Shown here in pieces: positions 1 through 9,100 of a DNA stretch of 64,000 bases (position 1 is the stretch's first letter; each line of letters opens with the position of its first letter). Under the pieces are notes generated by a model, which saw only the letters and a program-made list of their open reading frames with translations, made no database searches and was not told the origin of the DNA. Position numbers and translations under genes: made by a program. Source of the stretch: Roseiarcus sp963764955 (GTDB lineage: Bacteria > Pseudomonadota > Alphaproteobacteria > Rhizobiales > Beijerinckiaceae); NCBI GenBank assembly GCA_963764955.1, contig CAVXVE010000040.1, positions 1-64,000 of the forward strand, in the 5' to 3' direction.

Positions 1-83
1 GCGGACGGCGGGGGTCGAACCCGCACAGCCTTGCGGCCGAGGGATTTTAAGTCCCTTGCGTCTACCGGTTTCGCCACGTCCGC
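1..83 (-). tRNA. tRNA-Leu (TAA anticodon)
   Basis: Read on the minus strand, the sequence starts GCGGACG, which pairs with CGTCCGC at the end of the window's first bases to form a perfect seven-pair acceptor stem. The anticodon stem GGGA/TCCC encloses a loop with TAA. There is a long variable arm, as expected for a class II leucine tRNA, and a T-arm with GGTTCGACCCC. The discriminator base and CCA would lie just outside the window, so the gene is complete except for its last base or bases. Confidence 0.95.
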
Positions 84-124
84 ATGAAGCGCGCTTCTTT
101 CACATTTTGCGGCGGAAATGAACC

Positions 125-625
125 TTAGCCGCCTTTGTCGTCTGCGATTGGCGGCTGAAAAGCAAGGCCCATGTCCCACGGAAAGTAGATCCACGTGTCC
201 TGGGAGACCTCGGTGATGAACGTGTCGACCAGGGGGCGGCCCAAAGGTTTGGCGTAGACGGTGGCGAAATGCGCTTTGGGCAGCATCTCGCGCACCAACT
301 TGGCGGTGGCGCCGGTGTCGACCAGATCGTCGACGATAAGGATCTTCGCTCCGTCGTTGAGACTGCTGACCTCAGGAGCGATCGTCTTGAGGACCTGGAG
401 GCCGCCCTGCGTCTTGTAGTCGTGATATGAGGCAATACTCACTGTCTCGATCACCCGCACCTCGAGCTCCCGTGCGACGATCGCTGCGGGGACGAGGCCT
501 CCGCGGGTGATGGCGACGATGGCGCTGAATGGCCCTGACGAAGCAAGTCGCCAGGCTAACGCCCGCGCGTCCCGGTGGAACTGGTCCCACGAAACCGGAA
601 AAGCCTTGTCGCGGGGGGCGTTCAC
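125..625 (-). CDS. gpt: Xanthine phosphoribosyltransferase
   Basis: A purine salvage enzyme that transfers phosphoribose from PRPP to xanthine or guanine. The 166-residue product has the usual length. The PRPP-binding loop is clear (ILIVDDLVDTGAT), preceded by an ITRGGLVP segment and followed by AKPLGRPLVD and a tail with TWIYFPWDMG, all typical of the XGPRT family. I chose the GTG at 625 because AAGGAG lies six bases before it and the protein then begins at the family's normal point (VNAPRDKAFPVSWDQ). The reading frame stays open far upstream only because the neighbouring CinA-like gene is frameshifted into it; that long fused frame is not a real protein. The gene follows the CinA-like gene on the same strand, 110 bases downstream. 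Confidence 0.93.
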   Translation of the reverse strand: MNAPRDKAFPVSWDQFHRDARALAWRLASSGPFSAIVAITRGGLVPAAIVARELEVRVIETVSIASYHDYKTQGGLQVLKTIAPEVSSLNDGAKILIVDDLVDTGATAKLVREMLPKAHFATVYAKPLGRPLVDTFITEVSQDTWIYFPWDMGLAFQPPIADDKGG

Positions 626-735
626 CAGCGGCTCCTTCGCAAAATATTCGCCCTTCCTATCAAGCGTGATGAAAGCGCGCGACCCATCGTCGCTCCGGAT
701 TAACACCTTTTGCGATGCCGGCTTCCGGTCGACGC

Positions 736-1489
736 TTAACGCGTCGCCCCGTCTTTTGACAGCTCCGAAACCATAGCCTCGACGGCGCGCCGCGCCGCCG
801 CCACCGCTTCCTCGTCCTTGCCGCGCACCACGATCTGGTTGCTGAAGCGCCCGTCCTTGAACGATGGATAGGAGCCGATCGCCGCATTCGGATGGGCCGA
901 GGCGATCGCGCCTAACGCCTCGCCGTACAACCCCTCCGGGAGGCTCCCCGCGGGGATCGTCTCGACCAGCATCACCGCGCCCGTTTTCATCGTCTTGACG
1001 GCGAAGTCGAGCATCGCCTGCATGACCGCCGGCACGCCGGCGAGCACGTAGACGTTGCCAATGCGGAAACCCGGCGCTCGGGAGATCGGGTTCTCGATCA
1101 GGTCGGCCCCCTCGGGGATACGCGCCATGCGACGGCGCGCGGGCGTGAGGTCGCCAGGCAGCGTAGCGCTCAAGCATGATGGCGATCGCCCTCGGATCCT
1201 CGGCCACGGGCACGCCGAAGGCGCGCCCGACCGAATCGGCGGTGATGTCGTCGTGGGTCGGACCGATCCCTCCGGTCGTGACCACATAATCGTAGCGCTC
1301 CCTAAGAGCGTTGAGGGCGGCGACGATTTCGTCCTCTACGTCGGGGACCACCCGGGCTTCCTGGACATCAACGCCGATCTTCGCCAGATATTCTGCGATG
1401 TAACCGAGGTTGCGGTCCTTCGTGCGTCCTGAGAGGATCTCGTCGCCAATCACCAGGACGGCGGCTGTTACAGTCCTTTGTCCGCTCAT
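736..1489 (-). pseudogene. CinA-like molybdopterin-binding domain protein, frameshifted
   Basis: The start MSGQRTVTAAVLVIGDEIL and the VVTTGGIGPTHDDIT motif identify a MoCF/CinA N-terminal domain protein (competence-damage-inducible type, usually about 250 residues). The frame is intact up to the segment ending LERYAAW. The expected continuation (GDLTPARRRMARIPEGADL, then GNVYVLAGVPAVMQAM) is in a different frame, which runs to a stop at 736. The change of frame lies at about 1150-1170. Joining the two parts gives a protein of normal length, so one small indel is enough to explain the break. Such proteins are often annotated as molybdopterin-binding proteins of uncertain function. I cannot tell a true mutation from a sequencing error. 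Confidence 0.8.
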
Positions 1490-1648
1490 GCTGGCATGTT
1501 CCCCTGTCGCTAATCCCAGCGGAGCATAGCCAGCGTCGCGACCGCGGCAAGTGAACGGTCCGTTCAAGAAAAAGGGCGGCCTCGCCGAAGGGAGGCCGCC
1601 CAAGCTTATTCTCCCAGGCGGCCGCAAGGGCCGGCCCGGCTGATGCCC

Positions 1649-2245
1649 TCAAGCCACCTTGAATGCAGCGCGTTTGCGATATGCAACCGCGCCGAGGCCC
1701 ACGAAGCCCAGCATCATCATCGCCCAGGTCGCTGGCTCGGGCACGCCCGGGGTAGGCGGGGGAACGCCGCCGCCGTCGATCGAGAGTACCGATTTGCCAA
1801 GCGTGACGACCCAACCCGTGTTGTCCGCGTCAATGTGGATCTGCACTTTCAGTCCCGCAGCCACATCAGGGAACAGGCTCGTTGGAATGGCAAAGTCGTT
1901 GCCGTAATCCCATTCGTCGTTCGTGCCCGTAAGCGTGCCGAGAACGACCCACGACTCGACGACGAGTCGTAAGCAGAGATTTGATCGACCTCGCCGCAGC
2001 AGGAGTCCACGTCAAACGCGCTGATGAAAAGATCCGCCGTCGTGAAGGCGCCGCTGATGGCGTTGTGCTGCCAGCTCCAATCCTGGCCGAAGCTCCTGTA
2101 ATATGGGGCATCGTACTTCTCCGCGTCGGTAGGCACGAAGTAGCCGGTGGGCGCTTGGATTACGTCAGAAAAAGCCCGCCGCTTGCACGGCCGCCGCACC
2201 CATTAGACGCAACGGCGCAAAGGCGCCCAATAACAACTTTCTCAT
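1649..2245 (-). pseudogene. PEP-CTERM protein, two frameshifts
   Basis: The C-terminus holds the exosortase sorting signal: VPEPATWAMMML, a hydrophobic stretch and a basic tail YRKRAAFK. The N-terminus (MRKLLLGAFAPLRL, start at 2245 behind AAGG) looks like a signal peptide. Three consecutive frames are needed to read the whole protein. The frame changes near 2165-2180, after the signal peptide, at a T-run. It changes again near 1940-1980, where the text passes into ESWVVLGTLTGTNDEWDYG, which leads into the PEP-CTERM part. Joined, it is a secreted, cell-surface-destined protein of about 195 residues with no recognised functional domain. An exosortase gene is at 36.8 kb and another PEP-CTERM gene at 26.6 kb. 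Confidence 0.75.
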
Positions 2246-2657
2246 TCCAACCTTTTCCCCCGTGTGAATGGTCGAATGACCTGCGTCGCCGCGGCTACGG
2301 TGATCCGCGGCAGCGCGATTCGGACTTTGCCGAGACAGCTTCGCAATCGGTAGAACTACCTAAGTTCGCGATGGCTGCGTGATCAGCTGAGCTCAGACTT
2401 CGGTCGTAGACGCGAGGTTCATCGGGATAGAGCGGCCCTTTCGGAATCTACTCTACGCAAATAGGCACAAGAGAATTGTTCATTAGACTACAACGAAATA
2501 TTCGGATGCCACGTGGCCGACCTGGTTGGTCTTTATGGACCTGTCGGCTGACCATCACGGGAGTTTGCAGTCGAAGCCTCAGTTGGGCCGCTTGTCTTCC
2601 GCGCAAAGCGGAGCATATTTGTGAAAGTTTCTGGAACACGGGGCCAAGGGAATCCTG
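2246..2657. other. Intergenic region, no gene seen
   Basis: About 410 bases lie between the divergent PEP-CTERM gene and map. It should hold promoters for both directions. I see no conserved protein, RNA gene or convincing hairpin here. The small open frames present lack family resemblance and ribosome-binding sites. Confidence 0.5.
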
Positions 2658-3491
2658 GTGGCTACATCAACGACATTTGTGCTCGCAAACGACAAGGTTG
2701 GCCGCCGCAGCGGCCAGATTCGTCTGCATGGGCCCGAAGACTTTGCCGCAATGCGCAAGGCCGGGGCGCTGACGGCGGAAGCGCTCGATCTGATAGGCCC
2801 GCTCGTCAAACCAGGGGTCACGACTGCGAGCCTCGACCGGTTCATATTTGAGTTTGCTCGCGACCACGACGCCTATCCTGCGCCCTTGAACTACCGGGGC
2901 TATCGCAAATCGGGGTGCATCTCGATCAACCACGTCGTGTGCCATGGCATACCCGATGAGAAGCCATTGCGCGACGGGGATATCCTCAACATCGACGTGA
3001 CCCTGATCGTGGACGGCTGGCACGGCGACGCGAGCCGCATGTTCGTGGCCGGGGAGGCCTCTCGGCGGGCGCAGCGCCTGATTGACGTCACTTACGAGGC
3101 AATGATCCGCGGCATCGAAGCGATCAAGCCTGGCGGGACGACGGGCGATATTGGTTACGCCATTCAGACCTACGCCGAAGGCGAGCGCTGTTCGGTCGTG
3201 CGCGACTTTTGTGGCCACGGACTGGGAAGGCTTTTCCACGATGAGCCGAATATCCTGCATGTGGGCCGAAAAGGCGAAGGCGTACCGCTTCGTCCCGGCA
3301 TGTTCTTCACCGTCGAGCCAATGATCAATCTCGGCGGTTACGGGGTGAAAATCCTCTCTGATGGTTGGACGGCGGTGACGCGCGATCGTTCACTATCGGC
3401 CCAGTTCGAGCATACGGTCGGCGTGACCGAGACCGGGTGCGAGATTTTCACTCTCTCGCCCACCGGAGCCGATCGCGCCCCGATTCGATGA
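2658..3491 (+). CDS. map: Methionine aminopeptidase, type I
   Basis: Removes the initiator methionine from nascent proteins; it is a cytosolic metalloenzyme. The 277-residue product shows the pita-bread fold landmarks. They are NHVVCHGIPD, the metal-binding NIDVT and GDASRMF aspartates, CGHGLGRLFHDEPN with its catalytic histidines, FFTVEPMI with a metal glutamate, and QFEHTVGVTE. The start is the GTG at 2658, preceded by AAGGG; no ATG gives the full N-terminus. The stop overlaps the radC start in an ATGA, so the two genes are probably translationally coupled. The N-terminal extension of about 35 residues before the catalytic domain is common in alphaproteobacteria. Confidence 0.95.
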   Translation: MATSTTFVLANDKVGRRSGQIRLHGPEDFAAMRKAGALTAEALDLIGPLVKPGVTTASLDRFIFEFARDHDAYPAPLNYRGYRKSGCISINHVVCHGIPDEKPLRDGDILNIDVTLIVDGWHGDASRMFVAGEASRRAQRLIDVTYEAMIRGIEAIKPGGTTGDIGYAIQTYAEGERCSVVRDFCGHGLGRLFHDEPNILHVGRKGEGVPLRPGMFFTVEPMINLGGYGVKILSDGWTAVTRDRSLSAQFEHTVGVTETGCEIFTLSPTGADRAPIR

Positions 3492-4300
3492 CCTCGGGAG
3501 CAAGCCGCGACGGCAAGGCTTACCCTCCGCGGCGCGCGCGACGCACTCAGTTGCACGAGGCTGGCGGGTCGGCGCTGGCGCAAGTCGAATCCTCCAGTCC
3601 GGTGGTCCCCGACGGCGATGAAGGCGAAACGCCTCACTATCACGGGCATCGCGAGCGACTGCGCTCCCGCCTCAGGGAAGCCGGACAAGGCGCTCTTGCC
3701 GACTATGAGCTCCTCGAACTCATTCTTTTTCGTGCAATTCCACGGCGCGACGTGAAGCCAATCGCCAAGAACCTTATCGCTCGCTTCGGCTCCTTCGGCG
3801 AAGTCATCGCGGCCGATCCCGGACGGCTCGCTGAAATCGAGGGCATGAGCGCCGGCGCGATCTCGGAGTTCAAGATCGTCGAAGCGGCCGCGCAACGCTT
3901 CGCGAAAGGCGCGGTCAAGAAGCGGCTGCCGCTGGGCTCGTGGAGCGAGGTGATCGACTATTGCCGCACGTCGATGGCGTTCGAAGGCCGTGAAAGCTTC
4001 CGGGTCCTGTTCCTCGACAAGAAAAATGGCCTGATTGCTGACGAGGTCCAAGGCTCAGGCACCGTCGATCACACCCCCGTCTATCCGCGCGAAGTCATGC
4101 GCCGCGCGCTGGAATTGTCGGCGACGGCCATCGTCCTTGTTCACAATCATCCCTCCGGGGATCCGACGCCATCGACCCAGGACATCAAGATGACCTTGGA
4201 CATCATCGCAATCGCCAAGTCCTTGGGCGTCGTGGTGCATGACCACATCATCGTCGGACGCAACGGACATGCCTCGTTGAAGGGTATGAGGCTGATCTGA
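3488..4300 (+). CDS. radC: RadC family JAB/MPN-domain protein
   Basis: The 270-residue product has an N-terminal helix-hairpin-helix-like region (LRSRLREAGQGALADYELLE, then SFGEVIAADPGRL). This is followed by a C-terminal JAMM/MPN domain with the metalloprotease-like motif HNHPSGDPTPS and a later VHDHIIVG. The family is widely conserved and was once linked to DNA repair; its biochemical role is not settled. The start at 3488 overlaps the map stop (ATGA), which fixes it against the longer upstream reading frame. The map-radC pairing is a known alphaproteobacterial arrangement. Confidence 0.92.
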   Translation: MTSGASRDGKAYPPRRARRTQLHEAGGSALAQVESSSPVVPDGDEGETPHYHGHRERLRSRLREAGQGALADYELLELILFRAIPRRDVKPIAKNLIARFGSFGEVIAADPGRLAEIEGMSAGAISEFKIVEAAAQRFAKGAVKKRLPLGSWSEVIDYCRTSMAFEGRESFRVLFLDKKNGLIADEVQGSGTVDHTPVYPREVMRRALELSATAIVLVHNHPSGDPTPSTQDIKMTLDIIAIAKSLGVVVHDHIIVGRNGHASLKGMRLI

Positions 4301-4733
4301 TCATAAGACAAATATACTAGTGTTATCAACTTGTTGATTGATAACTGACGCTCGATTTAATCTTTATCGCAACACCTTCGCAACAGGGCGCGGCCGCTGG
4401 GAGGGTCTGACCCGCGTCGGCCGATGCTGTCATGGCGCGACCCGCTGTTCGTCGGCTTAGCTCCTGCTTCGATTGCGGATCGGATGCGCAAGCGATTGAA
4501 ACGAACGCCGCAAGCGTCATCGGTTTCGGTGCCGCGTGCGCCACCGTCGCGAGCGAGGCTCGCGAGCCGCGGCCTATTAGCGGAACCGCGATCGACCCCC
4601 ACCCCGGGGGCCTGTTGGAACCGACGTCGGGGTGTCACTCAGCCTCGCCATGAGGAAACATAATTAACGTCCACAAAAGAGTTATACCAACGCCGTTTGC
4701 GTTTGCCCCATGCTCGGATTTATCCAATGAGCC
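4301..4733. other. Intergenic region with a short inverted repeat
   Basis: No credible gene is visible. A perfect eight-base inverted repeat, GTTATCAA (4322-4329) and TTGATAAC (4338-4345), lies 22 bases after the radC stop, separated by eight bases. It is not followed by a T-run on either strand, so it is more likely a protein-binding site or a chance palindrome than a terminator. The rest is GC-rich sequence with no family resemblance. Confidence 0.4.
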
Positions 4734-5123
4734 GTGCGTGTCTTTCAGGACGACCTTCCGGTCATTTCCACTCCGCGGCTTCGCGCCGCGGGCGCCATCA
4801 CCGCTGACATGACGTCGGCTGTGATCGCCCTCGCCGGCGGCCCTGTCGAAGTCGGCCTCGCCCTCGTGAAGTTCCCTAACGGCGGCAGCTGGAGCTTCTT
4901 CGTCGCCCCTTGCTGCGGCCGGAAGGCGAAGTCGCTGCGCCTGCACGACGACCGGCTCATGTGCCGGGTCTGTCTCAGGGCTCGCGGCGTGTTGTGGCGT
5001 TGCGAGCCGGCCGGCCCTCGCCGGCGGGCCGCGCTCCGGATCCCGACGCTCAAGGCTAAGCTTGAAAGCCTCGTCCATCTCCGGCTCAAGCCTTATTTGC
5101 GCTGGCGGCCCGCGCGAGGGTGA
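4734..5123 (+). CDS. Small zinc-ribbon-like protein, function unknown
   Basis: A product of up to 129 residues with a possible zinc-binding cluster. Two adjacent cysteines in APCCGRKAKSLRLH are followed by CRVC about 17 residues later, and the tail is very basic. I do not recognise a named family. The GTG start at 4734 has no clear ribosome-binding site, and an internal ATG at 4809 is also possible. The next gene starts six bases downstream on the same strand, so the pair is probably one transcription unit. Small basic zinc-ribbon proteins beside helix-turn-helix proteins are common in prophage and island debris, but no phage structural gene is nearby. Confidence 0.5.
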   Translation: MRVFQDDLPVISTPRLRAAGAITADMTSAVIALAGGPVEVGLALVKFPNGGSWSFFVAPCCGRKAKSLRLHDDRLMCRVCLRARGVLWRCEPAGPRRRAALRIPTLKAKLESLVHLRLKPYLRWRPARG

Positions 5124-5129
5124 AGGACG

Positions 5130-5507
5130 ATGACGTTCATTTCGAAGTTCCCGCCGGGTTGCGCTCGTCTCGATCTCGTGCGCGTCGCGGAAGTCCTGAC
5201 GAAGCATCGTGCTGATATTTGCACTGCGGCCAAGGAGCTGGGTGTCAGCTCCTCCGATCTTCGCCGGCTGACGTGGCATGATCCCGGGCTGCTGGACGGG
5301 GCGCATGAGGCGATCGATCTCTACGTCATCTATTGCCAGAGCTTGATGATCCAGCACTTGAACAGCCCCAACAGGCGCAGGCGTGAGCGGGCGGTAGAGC
5401 AGATCCTCGCCAGCCCTCTGGCGTATGGTCACGCCTGGCGATCTCCCCACCCCCCCGACCCAAGGTCAAATCGAACAAGCCGCCGAGCGAATTCATCCTG
5501 GAGGTGA
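5130..5507 (+). CDS. Small putative helix-turn-helix protein, unknown
   Basis: A 125-residue product. Residues about 28-50 (DICTAAKELGVSSSDLRRLT) look like a DNA-binding helix-turn-helix of the kind seen in small phage terminase subunits. A basic RRRRERAVEQILAS follows. The last 25 residues are low-complexity and directly follow a C-rich run at 5448-5458. The +1 frame there continues as TPPTQGQIEQAAERIHPGG to about 5643, so the true C-terminus may lie in that frame after an indel. I infer a mobile-element origin from the gene pair, without proof. Confidence 0.45.
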   Translation: MTFISKFPPGCARLDLVRVAEVLTKHRADICTAAKELGVSSSDLRRLTWHDPGLLDGAHEAIDLYVIYCQSLMIQHLNSPNRRRRERAVEQILASPLAYGHAWRSPHPPDPRSNRTSRRANSSWR

Positions 5508-6102
5508 TGCGGCGTCGCTCGCTATCACCGGAGCGCCCATGAACGCCAAACGAGAAATCCTGTCCTTCGACCTCGCCGGGATGTTAGCCGGCGATTGGAG
5601 CTGCGCCGAACAGGAGAGAGCATCCTCCGCGGCACTCTGCTAACGATTGTACCGCCCGCTGCCGCCGCCAAAAGCTCCGCCGACCGCGACGATGGCGAGC
5701 GGCCAGGCGACGTTGACGGAGGACATAGCCATGCCACCGACGTTGCCCAGAGCGCCGGTGGTGCCGGGCGATAGGATTGCTGCCATCGGAAGAACACGCA
5801 GTGCAAGGCCGCTTCGCGCAAATACCGGTCATTGCGGAGGGCACGCCGGATAAATCAAATCGACCCTGAGCAGACGATCATGATCGGCCCTGTGAACGGG
5901 CGGTACGCGCGAGAAAGCGGTCTTCGGCTGAAGGCGTAGATTGCGGCAAAGCGGTCGTTTTCGTACCGAGACGGGATCTGCGTCGGCGTCTCTCACAAGA
6001 GAAGGTGAACTGGGCCGGTCCGAATCAGGGCGCGGACCTTTCCCTTTCCAGGGAAGTCGAATAGCCTTGGCGGGAAACCGCACGTCCGCCAAGGCGAGCG
6101 CA
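5508..6102. other. Intergenic region upstream of the GAF kinase
   Basis: About 590 bases. Its first 135 bases may encode the frameshifted tail of the preceding small gene. The remainder has open frames on both strands but none resembles a known protein. The frame of the kinase remains open back to 5941, yet that extension is low-complexity and lacks a ribosome-binding site. The region presumably contains the operon promoter, which I cannot pinpoint. Confidence 0.4.
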
Positions 6103-9100
6103 ATGTCCGTGACGCGCAAGGCGCCCACAGCCGCAAAAAAGCGAGACAAGCCGCGGCGCCAACGCCTGGCCGAGGTCTTGGCGGAGCGCGAGGCGGAATT
6201 GGCGGAGGCGCGCCGCCAGAATGCGCGGCTGTTCGACGAGGTGCAGGCGAAGACGCACGACCTAGAAGAGGCTCTGCAGGAAGCGCTGCGGCAACAAACC
6301 GCGACCAGCGATATTCTTAAAGTCATCGCTTCCTCGCCCAACGATCTCCAGCCGGTGTTGGACAATATCGTGGAGACGGCCTGCCGCCTGTGCAGCGCCT
6401 ATGACGCCGTGGTGCTGCTGCGCGAGGGCGATCAATTGCGAATTGTGGCCCACCACGGACCCATTCCGATCACATTCGCTTCGCAGCAAATCAGTCGCGG
6501 GTGGGCTTCCGGCCGAGCCGTCATTGAACGCAGGACGATACACATCGACGACATCGCGGAACATGCCGACGAATATCCAGTCGCGGCGGCCCTGGCTTCG
6601 CGCGGCGTGGCCGCCGGATCGGGAAAGATGCTTTGGCGGGCCAACCTTGTAGTGCCGTTGATGCGCGAGGGCGAGGCCATCGGAGTGATCGGACTTCGCC
6701 GCGCCGAAGCTGTGCCCTTCTCGGAAGGTCAGATCGAGCTGCTCAAGACTTTCTCGGATCAGGCGGTCATCGCCATCGAAAACGCGCGGCTGTTCGACGA
6801 GGTGCAGGCGAAGACGCGAGACCTGACGGAGGCGCTGGAACATCAGACGGCGACCAGCGAGGTCCTGGCGGCGATAAGCCGCTCGCCGACCGAAGTGCAG
6901 CCCGTCTTGGACGCGATCGCGCGCAGCGCGACCGAATTGTGCGGCGCCACGAGCGGCGGGGTCGACCGCTTCGACGGCGAGCTCATTCATCTCGCTTCAC
7001 ACTACAACTGGTCGCCCGAGGCGCTCCGAGCGATGGGCGAGATCTATCCGGCCGCGCCGTCCCGCGGCTTCGCTTCTGCGCGTTCGATTCTCACTCGCTC
7101 GGTGGTCCACATCCCGGACATTTCAAAGGACCCAGAATATACGGCGACCCCGGTCATCGAGGTCGGCTTCCGGTCCGTGTTGGCCGTGCCGATGCTTCGC
7201 GACGGCCAGCCGATCGGCGCTATCGCGCTTGTCCGGCTCGAGCCGCGCCCTTTCCCCGATCGACAAATCACGCTCCTTCAAACGTTCGCCGAACAGGCCG
7301 TCATCGCCATCAACAACGTGCGGCTGTTCGACGAGGTGCAAGCGAAGACGCGCGACCTCGAGGAATTGCTTCAGCAGCAGACGGCGACAGCCGACGTTTT
7401 AAAGGTGATCAGCCGGTCGGCGTTCGACCTGCAAGCCGTACTCCATACACTGGTCGAGTCCGCGGCCAAACTCTGCGACGCCGACAAGGCGACGATCACC
7501 CGCGAGATCAACGGCGTCTACTACCGCGCAGAATCATACGGGTTTTCCGAGGAGTTCATGGGTCAGATCCGCAATATACCCGTAGTGCCCGAGCGCGGCT
7601 CGATCAGCGGGCGGGCTATGCTGGAAGGCAAAGCGATTCAGGTGGAAGACGTCGAGGCTGACCCCGAATACTGGCCTGTGAACTTCGCTAAGCCGGGCGA
7701 ACTCCGCACCGGTCTCGGCATTCCGATGATGCGCAACGGCGCCCCTATCGGCGTGCTGGCTCTGATGCGCACCGAGGTTCGTACCTTCAACGACAAGCAG
7801 ATTGAACTGGTCCAGACCTTCGCCGACCAGGCCGTCATCGCCATCGAAAACGCGCGCCTGTTCGACGAGGTGCAGGCGAAGACCCGCGACCTCGAGGAAT
7901 CGCTTCAGCAGCAGACGGCGACAGCCGACGTTCTAAAGGTGATCAGCCGTTCCGCCTTCGATTTGCAGGCGGTCTTCGACGCCTTGATCTCTTCGGCTGT
8001 CAATTTGATCGGCGCCGCGCATGGCACGATCTACGTTCGCGACGGCGAAACTTTTCGGATCCGCGCTCATTTCGGCGTCTCCGAGCGGTTCGCCGACTAT
8101 CTCGTCAGAAATCCGCCGGCGCCGGGGATGGGTTCGGCTTCGGGGCGGGTCATGCTGACAGGCAAGGTCGTCGTCATTCCGGACATCCTTGAGGACAAGG
8201 ACTACGCGCACCCCGCGAATGAACTCAACCGCACCCGGTCTATGCTCGCTGTGCCTCTGCTCCGCAACGATCGGGTCGAAGGCGTTCTCGTCATCGCTCA
8301 GACGGAGCCCGGCGCCTTCAGTTCGCGCCAAATCGAACTCGTCAAGACCTTCGCCGATCAGGCCGTCATCGCAATCGAGAATGTGCGCCTGTTCGACGAA
8401 GTGCAGGCGAAGACGCGCGATCTCACCGAAGCGCTGCAACAGCAGACGGCGACCGCGGACGTGCTGAAGGTCATCAGCCGCTCGGCTTTCGATCTCAATG
8501 CTGTGCTCACAACTCTGACTGCTTCCGCCCGGTCGCTCAGCGGCGCTGCGGCAGCTACCGTTTTCCTCCGCGAGGGCGACGTCCTGCGGATGCGCGCGGA
8601 ATCGGGGTGCCGGCCTGAGTTTCTTGAGTACGTTGACGCCAATCCTCACCGCCTGGGAAGGCAGACCGTGGCCGGTCGGGTGGTGATCACGGGGGAGGCA
8701 GTGCACATCCCCGACGTGCTCGCGGACTCCGAGTACGACTATGGCGAGGCGCCCCAGATCGGGAACTACCGGGCGATTTTCGGCGCTCCTTTGATTCGCA
8801 ACGGCAAGGCTGAGGGTGCGTTTACGCTCATGCGGCCCGAGCCGGGCGCGTTCACGGACCGCCAGATCGAGCTTCTCAAGACCTTCGCCGATCAGGCGAT
8901 GATCGCCATCGAGAACGCGCGGCTGTTCGAGGAGGTGCAGGCCAAGACGCGCGACCTGCAGGAGTCTCTGGAGCAGCAGACGGCTTCCGCAGAAATCCTG
9001 CGGGTGATCTCGAGTTCGCCGACCGACGTGCAGCCGGTGTTCGACGCCATCGCGCACAGCGCCGCCGTGTTGTGCGAGGCGACCAATGGCACCGTCTTTC

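Noticed and set aside
125..1627. A single 500-codon reading frame covering both the CinA-like and gpt genes
   Set aside because: The middle third has no family resemblance while the correct CinA-like text is in another frame; gpt has its own GTG and ribosome-binding site.
4424..4663. Overlapping small plus-strand frames after radC
   Set aside because: Arg/Pro-rich translations without homology or ribosome-binding sites.
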